Shown here: positions 27,581 through 38,150 of the stretch, piece by piece
Position numbering within the stretch: position 1 is the stretch's first letter
Layout of the letters: every line of letters begins with the position of its first letter
Assembly (NCBI GenBank): GCA_014529385.2
Contig: CM043964.1
Span: 4,272,997 to 4,336,996, forward strand
DNA from: Adiantum capillus-veneris
Lineage: Eukaryota; Streptophyta; Polypodiopsida; Polypodiales; Pteridaceae
DNA length: 64,000 nt
Direction of reading: 5' to 3'
Notes under the pieces: model-generated
What the model was told of the DNA's origin: nothing
The model's database searches: none
What the model saw: only the letters and a program-made list of their open reading frames with translations
Program-made: the position numbers and the translations under genes

Positions 27581-29880
27581 CTTTACCTATGTGCAATGAA
27601 GTAGTTTTTTATGCATTCTAGTTTCGATATTGCACTTGGGTAACACTAGCATCCATGATCAAGCACAAATCGATGTTTCCTACAGAGTTATGCTTCAATA
27701 GAGCCGACCACTAAGGCATGGCCCATACCATGTTTTAGTAGACAAGGTCTCATGGTCTGCCTTTTCCTATCCTCCTTTCACCAAAGGAGACAAATGGGCT
27801 ATGGAAATCTTGCATAACTTGAGATTCCATTTTGGTAGAACCGAAAGACCCATGAGGGAAAGAGAATTTGAAGAGACACAATAGAAGTCATAGAGACATT
27901 CACCTAGGTGGACCCCTGCATACTTGCCATAGGATTGTAAACAAGCGATGTGGATCAGAGTCCACTCCTAAATTCTTGCAAACAACTCTCCCTTCTTGGA
28001 ATTGGACTTATGATCCAGGTGCACGTCCATCCAAACCGCTTCTTCCAATTTTAGCAAGATTGAGTCCTGAAGAAGGTAGTGTCATCGCAACTACGGACAA
28101 TGATTATATTACATGTCAAGACCCTATCTCATTTGGACCCTCAGTTTTGGGTCAGCTTGGATTGATAGGAGGACCAAGTGGGACTACGAGATTCTCACCA
28201 AAAATTATGGTGGTCCAACATTTCCTATTTTGATTGGATTGACAATACTCGGAGCTTTTGGCATGGTAGGGAAATGGATCTGATGTGGAGAATTACATGG
28301 CTAAGTTTTACATGCTACTTCAGAGAGTGGAAACATCACATTCAATGGAGGAGATGCGGAATTCTTACTATTCTACTATTGACTCAGAAATGGTATCACT
28401 GGAAAGGGTCATGTTGGTGGCCCATGTGGAGGAGTGATCTTTGGGTGTACCCTGATTAAAGAAATCCAAGAAACAATCAACAAAAAGTGACTTCAAAGAA
28501 GATACATATAGTGAATCAAAAGAGGACAAAGATCCTCCTACATGATCAGCAAAGACCAAAAACGGCCGTGGTAGCGACGATAAAAAAGGGGAAGGCCTTG
28601 GAAGTGAACACCTCAAAATTACAATGTACCAAGTGTCGAAATGAGGGTCATGCCACTAGTGATTGTGCACTGAATAAATTTTGGTGCGATATTTGCTAGA
28701 TGAATAATCATAACACCAGTCAATGCTATATAGTTCTCAAAACATGGCCAATTGGAAAACTTAGCAAAATAAATAAATAGCTGAGTCAATCGTAACACCT
28801 TTCAATACTATATAGTTCTCAAAACATGGCCAATTGAAAAAGTTAACAAAAATAAACAGCCGAGTCAATCAGCCAATGTGGTACAAGTTCCCCAGCAAGG
28901 ACAACAACAGGAGACTCAATAAAATTATATAGGGTCTTCAAACCAAGGATGCCAATTTGGAGACCAAGCAAGATATGTTCGGGGTGCCTGAATTTCTATC
29001 CACATAATGAAAAGCATTGCTCATTCTATTTGGATGATGATCATTGGCACAATGAGTGTAAAGAAGCTGCAAAATATGACTGTAATAAAGTGCAAAAAGG
29101 GAAAGGGCCCAATAGAAACATGGTGTGCATTGAGATAATGACCGTATAGGAAGGAATAGAAGAAGAATCCAAGATCTTCAATCCAAAAGTCAAAAAAAGA
29201 AAGTTAATCTAAGTCGGAATGTGGTTTTGAGATCCACCATCCCTTGAGGTTTACATAACTATTTTAAAGGAAGTTGTGAGCGATACTACTACCTCAAGTT
29301 CATCCGAAGGAAGACCCAAGGGTAATCCTAGATCAACATGAACAACCACAATCACATAAGTGGTTGGTAGAAAACCCATCGCAACCAAGGAAGGAAAAGT
29401 GGGATATCAAGAGATAACATGTGATATCCTAGTTGAAGGGTCAACCAACTCCAAACTAGGGAAGGACCTGGTGAATGGGATTTTTCAATCAAATATCTAG
29501 GAAGCAATGGTGTAGTTACTTATCCAAATAAACTTAGGGGTATGATTTGGCTACACTTGCCTTTAAAGAGAAATTGATGAATAGTGCCAAGATAATTGGG
29601 CCCTTTGCTAGATGATCGAGCCCCGTTAATTACTCTGTGACATTAGGGTAGTAAAGGTACTTGTAGATGGTGGATCTAGAATTAATATTATTACGTGGGA
29701 GACATGCAAGAAATATGGATGGCAACAATTAGAACTGGTCCCGTATTTTGTCTAAATGGAAGATAAGAGAAGGGTAAAACCCCAAGGCATACTGAGAGGT
29801 GTCACTTTGATATAGGGGAAGTACCTTTTGCAGTGTCCTTCGTGGTGCTAGATCTCCAACAGATGTAAGCAGATTACTAG
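27581..29880 (+). mobile_element. Decayed Ty3/gypsy element (leader, Gag, protease)
   Basis: Similarity to the gypsy element at 37.4-42.8 kb runs in order. The Gag frame VENYMAKFYMLLQRVE at about 28,287 matches VEDYAAKFRMLLQRV. Zinc knuckles include CTKCRNEGHATSDC (about 28,625) and CDIC*MNNHNTSQC. A further Cys/His segment ends HWHNECKEAAKYD. VDGGSRINII at about 29,663 is the protease motif, followed by RRVKPQGILRGV. RT and all later domains are absent after about 29,880. Many stops show it is inactive. Its 5' 770 bp recur inverted at 17.44-18.22 kb. Confidence 0.8.
28700..28870 (+). repeat. 82-bp tandem duplication within gypsy Gag
   Basis: The block ctatatagttctcaaaacat occurs at 28,726 and 28,808 with similar flanks, including gagtcaatc at both ends. 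It lies between zinc-knuckle coding segments. Confidence 0.85.
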
Positions 29881-30094
29881 ATGTTATTTGAGACGACCAT
29901 GGTTTTGTGTGATCACAAGGATTTATTAGCATATCAACATAATCACAGTTAACATAACCGCAAAAAAACTGGTTTAGGACGACTTGATAACCCACAAATC
30001 CCGCGGGCTTGTAACTAAATATATAGACAAGCCCACCCATGCCCGTGGGGTGTTATTTTGTAAGCCTTCCACATAGATACACACACATAGAGAA

Positions 30095-30098
<4 letters not shown>

Positions 30099-30181
<83 letters not shown>
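30099..30181 (+). repeat. (AT)n followed by (AG)n
   Basis: AT run at 30,099-30,148, then AG run to 30,181. Confidence 0.97.
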
Positions 30182-30183
<2 letters not shown>

Positions 30184-30384
30184 AATGACCTCCTATGCAG
30201 ATATGTCAAGAGGAGAGAGGGAGTGAGGGGGTTGTGCGGCAGCATGCTCTGCATGACGGTGCATGACAGTATTAGAGGACCTAACCACACGACTCGAGTG
30301 TTTGTGTTGTGTGGTAGCATGCCTTTTGTCATATTGTACGATAATAATAATGTATCTTACCACACAATGTGGGTGTATTAGTAA

Positions 30385-31230
30385 GTTGTCATTAGGAAAA
30401 ATATGGATTCTCCATGGGCCTTGTAAGAATCCCTAATTTTAAGGAAGTATGTTGTGATTAAGGGAGACAAAGGAAATGATGGGGGCTATTTTGGTAGGTC
30501 ATTTTCTAGCCTTCAAGCCTAGAAAAGGTGGGGTAATTAGTGACTAGGAGGCTACCTTCTCTCTCTAGCTTTTCAGCATCTCCTAGAGAAAAGGGGGTGT
30601 CATAAAGAGGGAGAGGGACCTTTGTAAAAAAAGAGAACCCCACCTTTCATTTTTTTCTAAAGGCTCGGCCAAAAATAAACCCTAAAAATTTGAAATTTAT
30701 TGAAATTTTCAAAAGTAGTCATTTCCCCCCAAAAAGTGACCCCAAACCTATTCTAATATCAAAACATCATTTTTTGCCTCCAAAATCCCTTTCTCTCTCT
30801 CCATGTCTCCTCTTTTCCTGTCTCACTCCCCTTCCTCAAAGTAGCCATGCCCACCATAGCCAGGACCTGCTGCATCTCCGTCTTCATCTAAATGTTAAAT
30901 CCTCCTTCTCACTCATACAAAATTGTGCATCTCCCTCTCCATCTACCTGCTAAACTCTCCCTCTCATTCTCACACACTCTTGGATCTACCTCTTCATCTA
31001 CCTGCTAAACCCTTCCTCTCACTGTCACATTCCTCTCCTCTCTTCTTTCTATCCATGTACCCTCTTCCATTGTTCACTATCCTCCCTCAAAAATACCAAG
31101 ATCTACAGCAACTACCTCATTATCTACCTCCTCAATCTTCCATTTCAATGTCAACGTCCCCTCCCCTGACCCTACCCCTTCCCTCCCACTCAACTTACCC
31201 TATCAACCAAGCCCACCCTGATTACAAGCT
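30385..31230 (+). repeat. Dispersed repeat, inverted partner of 45.39-46.15 kb
   Basis: Blocks such as cattaggaaaaatatgg, gtgtcataaag and ccctaaaaatttgaaatt recur in the same order on the opposite strand at 46.15-45.8 kb. The rest of this segment is C/T-rich like its partner. Open frames (30,690-30,953 and 30,923-31,237) are low-complexity Ser/Pro/Leu strings and I do not regard them as genes. Confidence 0.7.
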
Positions 31231-32095
31231 AATGTAGTTGTCTTCACATCCACCTTTGCCTCTATTGCATCCCACAACACTAATACCCAACTTCTACAAG
31301 CTATGGAAAAGACTATAGCATACCCAACTTCTTGCAAGCTATGGAACAGAATATTTCTTTTTCATGTAAGGTGGGGTCACATCACAAACTTTCTAGTTGG
31401 AAGAACATAGAAGGGTGCCCCTGCACCACAAGTGGAAACTCCATAGGCATGAGATAGAGATGGATCCCAAGCATAGGAAGGTCAAGTATGTCAAGAAATG
31501 GTGATGTTACTTTATACAAGGGCACTGGTTTCAAACCTAAGTGTATTTGAGGCAACATTTGAAGAATTTAGATCTGTACTCTATACATGCCGATCATGTA
31601 TCCATAATGCCCAAAGCTATCAACATAGCTTTTCCTTTGTAATCTCATAAAATCATGTTTGAGGTGGTCTACAATGGACATGGTTTTGTAACAACAAGCG
31701 CTATGGCTTTAATATATGAAATCTTTGATCTTGCAAATTATTTTCCATGTAGCAATTTCTTTGAAGATTTGATTCTTACTGAGGGGTTTGATGTTTATAC
31801 AAGTGTGTCACATGAATACGGTAAATTCTTGGTGAATACTAGGGGTTCATAACTAATATAGAAAGTTTTGGACCAATGTTGAGAATTATGCTAGTGGGGA
31901 GGATTACCCATCACTCATAAGCCTGCATCAAGATGGGCCATGTAATTGCATCATGGTAGCATTTCTGAGGCTGCAAAACTATATCAACCAATGCTTCAAA
32001 GGTAGGGGCTAGTTGGTTAGTTTAGGAGAGGAGGCAAGGGTGCCTATTCATGCATTGGATGGAAAAGAGGCATGGGATGGGTTTAGAAAACCTTT
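31231..32095. other. Unassigned DNA with a 65-codon open frame
   Basis: An open frame at 31,655-31,852 (+) reads MFEVVYNGHGFVTTSAM and ends FLVNTRGS. It looks protein-like, but the flanks offer no support and I do not recognise it. Nothing else seen. Confidence 0.3.
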
Positions 32096-32096
32096 A

Positions 32097-32098
<2 letters not shown>

Positions 32099-32145
<47 letters not shown>

Positions 32146-32184
32146 ATCACACTCTCACGCCCTCATACCCACATACACATCAAT

Positions 32185-32246
<62 letters not shown>
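32099..32246 (+). repeat. Two (CT)n tracts at the 5' edge of the LINE
   Basis: CT runs at about 32,099-32,143 and 32,190-32,246, separated by 46 bp of unique sequence. The second ends exactly where LINE-specific sequence begins (cagtacagccg). Confidence 0.97.
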
Positions 32247-32250
<4 letters not shown>

Positions 32251-32475
32251 ACAGCCGTTTTTTGACCTAGTAGACAGCAGTCCACTCTTTTGATCATAAC
32301 TTCTTCATCCGAACTCCGATTTGGGTGATCTATAGCCTCAATCGAAGAGCACGAAGTCCTCTATGCATTGATGTAAAGACAAAAATTTTCAGAGTTATGG
32401 AAGGCGTTTCTGTAGCAGCATTTCCGAAGTGAACAGGTTGAACAAAATTGATTCTCATCCCCTATTTTACATACA
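32247..32475 (+). promoter_or_regulatory. LINE 5' UTR
   Basis: Non-coding sequence between the (CT)n junction and the ATG of ORF1. LINE 5' UTRs usually carry an internal promoter; no specific motif was identified here. Confidence 0.55.
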
Positions 32476-33426
32476 ATGTCTTCCGGCACTCGCAAGGGTT
32501 CTTCTTCTTCAACAAGGTCCACAACCATTGTGGAAAATGATCCAAAATCTCCTAAGTGTGGAGATAGCAACACAACCACCCAACCAACGACATCGGAAAC
32601 CATGATCATGGCGTACTTGGTATCATTGCAAGAGACCGTAAACAAACAAGGCGAAGACTTACGAGCACTTGCAATGGAGAATGGCACACTAAGGGTACTT
32701 GTGGTTGAGAATGAGAATCTCAAGAGGACACTTGAGATGCAAACAACACGTTTGATGCAACTTGAAGAGGAAGTCAAGGAATGTAAACGCTCTCTTGTGG
32801 ACTTGAATGCTTTGAAGGAGCGGATGAGCAAAGTAGAGCATGACCATGTATTGAAAGAGGAGAAATTTGACACTATGAGCCGGGATGTATGCGACATGAA
32901 AAATGTATGCACAAAAAAGTCTTGGGCTGATGTATGTGGTAGTAATGTGGTTTCTAATTCCTCACTCATGCAAGCTATGGTTCAAACAAAGAATGTTGAG
33001 AATGTAGATGTGGAGGAGTTGAAGGAACGGGAGCGACGTTCCAGGAACATTGTTATTCGTGGAATTCCCGAAGAGAAGTTAGAGACACCTCCTTCTCTTG
33101 CCATTGTTATTGAAGATTTCTTCAAAACCCACTTTGGCATGTCCGGAGTTATGGTCTATGGAGCACATAGAGTGGGGAAGCAAGGAGCTCCTCGCTCGGG
33201 AGAACGGCCAATTGTATGCACCATGCCGGATGAGACCAAGCGAAAGATTATCCTTGATAATAGTTGGATCTATTTGAGGAATACAAAATGTTTTGTATGT
33301 GAAGATCGCACTATTAAGCAACAAAATATGCGTCGCAAAGCATATGAGGAAAAGAATAATAAAAACAAGGAAATCTCTCATGAAGAAAATGTGCCCAAGG
33401 AGGAGGCAAGTCTCTCAAGCAAATAG
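32476..33426 (+). CDS. LINE ORF1 RNA-binding protein
   Basis: The 316-residue protein starts at an ATG followed by a Ser/Thr-rich N-terminus (MSSGTRKGSSSS). Residues about 43-145 are rich in Leu, Glu and Lys with heptad spacing, as expected for a trimerising coiled coil. From about residue 188 the segment RRSRNIVIRGIPE begins an RRM-like fold typical of LINE ORF1 proteins with an RRM, followed by a basic C-terminal part (KRKIILDNSWIYL and later IKQQNMRRKAYEEK). Such proteins coat element RNA and help target-primed reverse transcription. The frame ends with TAG at 33,424-33,426, and ORF2 continues in the same frame after it. Domain boundaries are estimated by eye. Confidence 0.85.
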   Translation: MSSGTRKGSSSSTRSTTIVENDPKSPKCGDSNTTTQPTTSETMIMAYLVSLQETVNKQGEDLRALAMENGTLRVLVVENENLKRTLEMQTTRLMQLEEEVKECKRSLVDLNALKERMSKVEHDHVLKEEKFDTMSRDVCDMKNVCTKKSWADVCGSNVVSNSSLMQAMVQTKNVENVDVEELKERERRSRNIVIRGIPEEKLETPPSLAIVIEDFFKTHFGMSGVMVYGAHRVGKQGAPRSGERPIVCTMPDETKRKIILDNSWIYLRNTKCFVCEDRTIKQQNMRRKAYEEKNNKNKEISHEENVPKEEASLSSK

Positions 33427-33432
33427 GGATGC
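33424..33432 (+). promoter_or_regulatory. Single in-frame UAG between ORF1 and ORF2
   Basis: ORF1 (starting 32,476) and ORF2 share one frame: codons run AAA TAG GGA TGC GTG ACC TAT. Only this TAG separates 316 codons of ORF1 from 1,129 codons of ORF2. A nearby ATG at 33,429 is out of frame and meets TGA after four codons. UAG followed by G is a context known to allow readthrough in some retroviral gag-pol genes; its use here is inference. Confidence 0.6.
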
Positions 33433-36400
33433 GTGACCTATGAGACCGAGTTACAATTGAAAATATTCTTTTGGAATTGTAATGGATACCCATGGAATGC
33501 GGGGGTTGGCATTGATGAACTAACAAGCAAAGCCGATGTTGTACTTCTTGTTGAAACTTGGGAGCATGATACACAAAGGATTAACGGCTTGGAGGATTAC
33601 AATGTACATTCATTGATGTGGTCAAAGAATCTCAAGCAACGAAGAGGACAAGGAGGGTTAGCATGTATGGTTAAGAAAGAATTGGAAGATTTTGTATCAA
33701 TTGTGAAAGATGACAAGTACAAACGTTATGTATGGCTGAAAATTATGACACCAAAAAGAGCACCCATTTTTGTAGCCGGTTGCTACATTCCTCATCATGA
33801 TTCTCCCTTTTATGCTTGCATGGATAGAGATCAACCATTTTCTGATTTGGAAGAGGATATTGCTTATTTCAAAGGTGAAGGTGATGTTATTGTATTTGGG
33901 GATATGAATGCTCGCACAAAAACATTGCAACATGATACTCAACAATTTGATATGCCATACATTGCAAAGGAGTTGGAGGAAGTTCACTTGTATGATCGTA
34001 CTTCAATGGATGAGAAAGAGCCGGATCACTATGGAAAGTTACTTTTACACATGTGTAATAGCACGGGTATGCTCATTGCCAATGGTGTATCTTTGTGGAG
34101 TGGAACCAATGGATTTACATGTAGAAGACATAATGGGGATAGTGTGATTGACTATATGCTACTCTCTGAAGCCATCATGTATCGCATAAAGAGTTTTATG
34201 TTTGGTCAATGGACCCCGGAATCCGACCATCGCACCTTATGTATTGACCTTTCATGTGGAGAAGCAACTAAGCATGATAATCTCAGCCAAAGGAAAGAGA
34301 AGTTATCACTATGTATGGATTTCAAACGGGCACCAATGTACATTGAAATGGTTGAGCAAAAATTATGGATGACAAAGCTTCAATGTGATGCACCATTGGA
34401 AACTAAATGGGAAGCTTTCAAGAAAGCTATTTGTTCTTGTGCGGAAGAATGCTTTGCCATAAAGCATCTCCATGGTATCAACAAAGATAGATCACGCAAA
34501 AGGTGGTTTGATAAAGAATGTCAAGATGCTCGAAAGTCCTTGATAAAGCTTGATGCAACTATGGACAAAGACAACTATCAAAGTCATTTGCATACATACA
34601 AGGCATTGATTCAAAAGAAGAGAAGAAGATGGGAAGTAAAGCAACAAGAATTTCAAGTCCAAGAAAAGGCACATGCATGTGGAAGATTTTGGAGAAACTT
34701 GAGAGGCAAGCGGGTTGAGAATTTTGGTAACTTGAGTCTAGTGGATATGTACACACATTGTAGGCAATTATATGAGCAAGAAAATACTGAAAAAATGCCA
34801 TTTTATGGTTCACTCCCATGTATGCCATCTTTTTTTACTATTGAGGATGTATGCGGTGGGCTTGAAAAGTTGGCAACTCGCAAAGCGGGAGATCTTCAAG
34901 GTATCAAGCCGGAGATGATCAAATGGACGGGAGATTTTACCCATGAGTGGATGTGTGATATGTTCAACCTTGCACTTCAACATGGTATGCCTTATGATTG
35001 GAGTACTAATTGGGTTAAGCCTTTGCATAAAGGAGGGGATGTAAAGAATGTAAGCAACTACCGGACTATAATGATTGGGTCTCTTATGGCAAAGTTATTT
35101 GGGTGCATAATGGAGATGAAATTGAGTGATTGGGCTGAAGAGAATGACAAGTGTGCAAAGGGACAAGCGGGTTTTCGTCGATGCCATAGCACCATTGATC
35201 ATCTTGTCACTCTTCGTGTTCTCATGGAGGAAAGTCGGTTGAAAGGCAAGCGATTGTATTGTTGTTTTGTGGACTTTAAGAAAGCCTTTGATATGATTCC
35301 ACGTAACAATTTGTGGAGAAGGATGGAAGAACTCCAAGTGCCAAGTGAGTTTATGCTTGCGGTTTCTCGAATCTATGAGAAGGTGATTTGTCAATTGCGC
35401 ATGGGAAGAGAAATTTCAGAAATTTTTGTAAGCACTATTGGGGTTAAACAAGGATGTCCATTGTCACCAACTCTCTTTGGTCTATGCATCGATCAATTGG
35501 AACAAATGGTACTTGACTTTATGCAAGAAGAAGGCATTGAAGAGGTCACTATTTGCAATGCGGTAATCATGCTTTTGTTGTATGCTGATGATGTAGTGCT
35601 TCTAGCACACACTTTAGAAGATGCACAAAAGCTTATGGTTGTCCTTGAGAACTTTTCCTTGCATAGTGGGCTGATTGTAAATGAATCCAAAACAAAGGTT
35701 ATGCTTGTGAAAACCAACCATAAGGAGAAGCCATGCATTGTGTACAACAACGAGACACTTGAAGTTGTTGAGAGCTTTAAGTACCTTGGCCTTGAGGTTC
35801 CATCCAATCACAAGTGGCATGAATGTGCTATGCGTCGTTTGGAAGCGGGAAAGAGAGCATATTATGCATTTGAGAACATGTGTAATGCGGGAAACATCAA
35901 GTGTTGGGTTCTCAAGAAGTATCTTTTTGATGCATTGGTGACACCGGTTCTTCTTTATGGAGTTGAAGTGTGGGGTGGGAGCATCTCAAAGTCTACTTGG
36001 AAAGAGTTTGAGAATGTCCAAAAGCGTTTTCTTACAAACTTTCTCCAAGTTAAGACACAAACACCATATATGCTCCTACTTCTTGAGTCGGGATCTCTTC
36101 CAATTGAGGTTATGGGCATGGAAAGGGTTGTGGAGTACATGATAAAGATGCGTCAAAACCCCTCACATCGACTTCCTACAATTGCATGGGAAGCAAGCAA
36201 AAAAGTTCAAAAGACGCATAAAAGCAAGATCTTGAGCACGGGATGGATGCAAAACATAAAGAAGTGGTTTGGGAGATGGGATGCATTGCACTTGCTACAT
36301 GATGCTTCAATTGACTCTCAAGTGAATGAAGCTTTTCTACAACGCCAATGTATTACGGCTTGGGAGAAATCCGGTGGGTCACGCTTCATACATTACACCA

Positions 36401-36822
36401 CCTATATTGCCCCCAACTACAAAACCATGTTCTTCGCTGAGAGAGGAAACCGTACTCACACTTACATGCTTGAGCCTATTCCCTTGTCCGCGATACGCAC
36501 TATCGCAGCAATTCGGCTTAGCTCCCATTTCCTTCGATGCGAGATAGGGCGTTGGGGCAATGGAGAAGAGTCAAATCGATTGTGCACATTATGCTCACTG
36601 CAAGTTCGAGAGTCTGAGTACCACACACTACTAGAGTGCTCAGCTTTTGATCACATCCGAACTTGCTTCTCTCACATTTTCAGCCATAACTTAGACCTAC
36701 ACACTTTCCTCTCCCAGCCAAAGTGTGGGCTCTCCATTGCGACTCTCATCACTACAATTTTGGAGCATCGAGAGTCACTCATCAGCCGTACACATACTAC
36801 ACATGTAACTTTGGTCCCATAG
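33433..36822 (+). CDS. LINE ORF2: AP endonuclease and reverse transcriptase
   Basis: The frame is open for 1,129 codons. An AP-type endonuclease is seen at the start: FFWNCNG (residues about 11-17), VETWE (about 37-41), VFGDMNART (about 154-162) and ESDHRTL (about 264-270) supply the catalytic Asn, Glu, Asp and His. The reverse transcriptase follows: FVDFKKAFD (about 613), GVKQGCPLSP (about 670) and the catalytic YADD (717-720). A C-terminal Cys/His motif C-x2-C-x9-H-x4-C (LCTLCSLQ... to LLEC) lies near residue 1,050. The listed start is a GTG; there is no in-frame ATG before the endonuclease motif, and ORF1 lies upstream in the same frame with one TAG between. Translation is therefore probably by readthrough or non-AUG start. 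The protein nicks DNA and copies element RNA at the nick. Confidence 0.92.
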   Translation: MTYETELQLKIFFWNCNGYPWNAGVGIDELTSKADVVLLVETWEHDTQRINGLEDYNVHSLMWSKNLKQRRGQGGLACMVKKELEDFVSIVKDDKYKRYVWLKIMTPKRAPIFVAGCYIPHHDSPFYACMDRDQPFSDLEEDIAYFKGEGDVIVFGDMNARTKTLQHDTQQFDMPYIAKELEEVHLYDRTSMDEKEPDHYGKLLLHMCNSTGMLIANGVSLWSGTNGFTCRRHNGDSVIDYMLLSEAIMYRIKSFMFGQWTPESDHRTLCIDLSCGEATKHDNLSQRKEKLSLCMDFKRAPMYIEMVEQKLWMTKLQCDAPLETKWEAFKKAICSCAEECFAIKHLHGINKDRSRKRWFDKECQDARKSLIKLDATMDKDNYQSHLHTYKALIQKKRRRWEVKQQEFQVQEKAHACGRFWRNLRGKRVENFGNLSLVDMYTHCRQLYEQENTEKMPFYGSLPCMPSFFTIEDVCGGLEKLATRKAGDLQGIKPEMIKWTGDFTHEWMCDMFNLALQHGMPYDWSTNWVKPLHKGGDVKNVSNYRTIMIGSLMAKLFGCIMEMKLSDWAEENDKCAKGQAGFRRCHSTIDHLVTLRVLMEESRLKGKRLYCCFVDFKKAFDMIPRNNLWRRMEELQVPSEFMLAVSRIYEKVICQLRMGREISEIFVSTIGVKQGCPLSPTLFGLCIDQLEQMVLDFMQEEGIEEVTICNAVIMLLLYADDVVLLAHTLEDAQKLMVVLENFSLHSGLIVNESKTKVMLVKTNHKEKPCIVYNNETLEVVESFKYLGLEVPSNHKWHECAMRRLEAGKRAYYAFENMCNAGNIKCWVLKKYLFDALVTPVLLYGVEVWGGSISKSTWKEFENVQKRFLTNFLQVKTQTPYMLLLLESGSLPIEVMGMERVVEYMIKMRQNPSHRLPTIAWEASKKVQKTHKSKILSTGWMQNIKKWFGRWDALHLLHDASIDSQVNEAFLQRQCITAWEKSGGSRFIHYTTYIAPNYKTMFFAERGNRTHTYMLEPIPLSAIRTIAAIRLSSHFLRCEIGRWGNGEESNRLCTLCSLQVRESEYHTLLECSAFDHIRTCFSHIFSHNLDLHTFLSQPKCGLSIATLITTILEHRESLISRTHTTHVTLVP

Positions 36823-36895
36823 GTCATATTTGACCTCCGAGGACGATAATAAAATCTATCTATCTATCTATCTCTCTCTCTCTCTCTCTCTCTCT
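36823..36895 (+). repeat. LINE 3' UTR and (TCTA)n-(CT)n tail
   Basis: After the stop the sequence aggtcatatttgacctccga and ggacgataataaaa leads into (TCTA)n from 36,855 and (CT)n to 36,895. The same 3' UTR block occurs at 26,573-26,618, again followed by (CT)n. Confidence 0.85.
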
Positions 36896-36922
36896 CCCCC
36901 CCCCCCCCCCCCCCCCCCCCCC
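36896..36922 (+). repeat. Poly-C run (27 bp)
   Basis: Homopolymer directly following the CT tail of the LINE. Confidence 0.95.
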
Positions 36923-37270
36923 GCCAATATCTCTTTGCTTTCAGCTAGCCATGTATCATCAATTATTTTTTGCATAAACTTATAGAGTAGTGTTTTGTAC
37001 TAATGGAATATTGGCTCCTTTATGGGTAGCTTCTTTAAGAATCAATTATCTCTCTCTGTATCTCTCCTTTTTGGGCAGCTCTGTTTCACTAGTAGGCCTT
37101 TGTGACACTAAAAAGTGTCTTGTACAACCAAGCAAAGCACCCCCTTTTCTTTAGAGACCAAAACTAGAGCATACACACTATGGGGCACTATCCTGAAAAT
37201 CAAAGGGGGGCTTGCAACACGCCATGGTATGAGATAGCTATTATTGCATGGTTGAGTGAAGTTTGAACAT
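36923..37270. other. Spacer, nothing recognised
   Basis: No coding or repeat structure identified apart from weak similarity of its right end to the inverted sequence beyond 43.12 kb. Confidence 0.4.
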
Positions 37271-37274
37271 CCTA

Positions 37275-37379
37275 TAGGACCATGTCAACCATGCCAAAGC
37301 AAGCTGGCACAGATAGAAGGCAAGGCAAGGGATGCATAGGCCTTAGGAGGCCCAAAGAAAGCCTGCCACAAGTGAGCGT
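37275..37379 (+). repeat. Left part of a foldback repeat, split by gypsy insertion
   Basis: The segment from ggatgcataggcctta to gcctgccacaag is the reverse complement of the right end of the palindromic cluster at 43.0-43.08 kb, with a few mismatches. Weaker similarity extends outward (accatgcc, aagcaag, ggcac) to about 43,125. The LTR of the gypsy element starts immediately after gtgagcg. Confidence 0.8.
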
Positions 37380-37772
37380 TGTTACGGCAGTAGCCGCACA
37401 TGCGGTCCTACGGAGGTCTGGACACTGCGGATCAGGAGTCATGCGGTATGCGGCAGCCGTAGTGGCAGTTCTTCACAGGATATCATGGGACAGGAGTGTG
37501 TGCACCATTCCCGATCTGCGCTAGAGCAACGGTTGTATATGGAGGGGCATACCTATCTTTTGATGTAACTTAACCAATCTCTATGATATTCATGGCATCT
37601 ACTGTTGTAACTCTGTGTCTGGATCACACATGAATGAAGTAAGAGGTGTTCTGTACCTGCGTACTGTGTACTTACTTCTATTGTCATTCTATATGTTGAT
37701 GTGTACATAATGTAGTTGCGGGTAATTATTCCCGTAATACCCATTGCTCCTATGCGGGCAATAGCCATTACA
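37380..37772 (+). repeat. Gypsy 5' LTR
   Basis: Starts TGTTACGG and ends GCCATTACA; matches 42,421-42,814 along its whole length. The copies differ most near their left ends (after cggcagta). Confidence 0.93.
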
Positions 37773-37774
37773 TC

Positions 37775-37790
37775 TGGCGACCACGATGCG
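37775..37790 (+). promoter_or_regulatory. Likely primer-binding site of the gypsy element
   Basis: Two bases after the LTR the sequence tggcgaccacgatgcg begins with TGG, complementary to the CCA end that all tRNAs carry. It is not the initiator-Met type used by the copia element. The tRNA could not be identified by eye. Confidence 0.6.
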
Positions 37791-38150
37791 TGATGGACGG
37801 CCTGCGATGATTATGCATGCACACTAGGTCGCAGGGTCCGCCTGACCCTGTGGTTCCAATTGTAGGAAGACGTCGGAGGAGAGGCGGTTCGGATGAATTT
37901 GTTTTTTCTTCACCGCCGTAGATTGAGGAATTTGTATCTCCATCACCAAGCCCGGTGCGTGGTAGGCGTTGTGGCGAGTGAGACGTACTCTGCGCAGTCA
38001 GTCCTGTCCTCCTGTCATACGTTCACCCTCACCCACACAGGTTGCTCCACCATCGTCTCCGTAAGCAGTCCGGGGGTATCTCCGCCACTGTCTCCACCTC
38101 CTAGTGCTCGTTAGATTTTTCCGGGAGGAGGAGGTACAGTTGGGCAAGGG
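37791..38150 (+). other. Gypsy untranslated leader
   Basis: Sequence between the primer-binding site and the first Gag-like frame; no open frame with a recognised domain. Confidence 0.5.

Larger units (their letters stand above)
32247..36895 (+). mobile_element. Intact, probably full-length LINE
   Basis: The element has a 5' UTR of about 229 bp, ORF1, ORF2, a short 3' UTR with an AATAAA at 36,848, and a microsatellite tail of (TCTA)n then (CT)n instead of poly(A). Both ORFs are uninterrupted over more than 4.3 kb, so insertion is recent or the copy is maintained. It begins directly after a (CT)n tract and ends in one. A 5' limit at 32,247 is inferred from the junction with the CT tract. Target duplications cannot be distinguished within the simple repeat. 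Confidence 0.85.

Noticed and set aside
30690-31237. Two Ser/Pro/Leu-rich frames
   Set aside because: Low-complexity pyrimidine-rich DNA shared with the inverted repeat at 45.4-46.15 kb; no domain.
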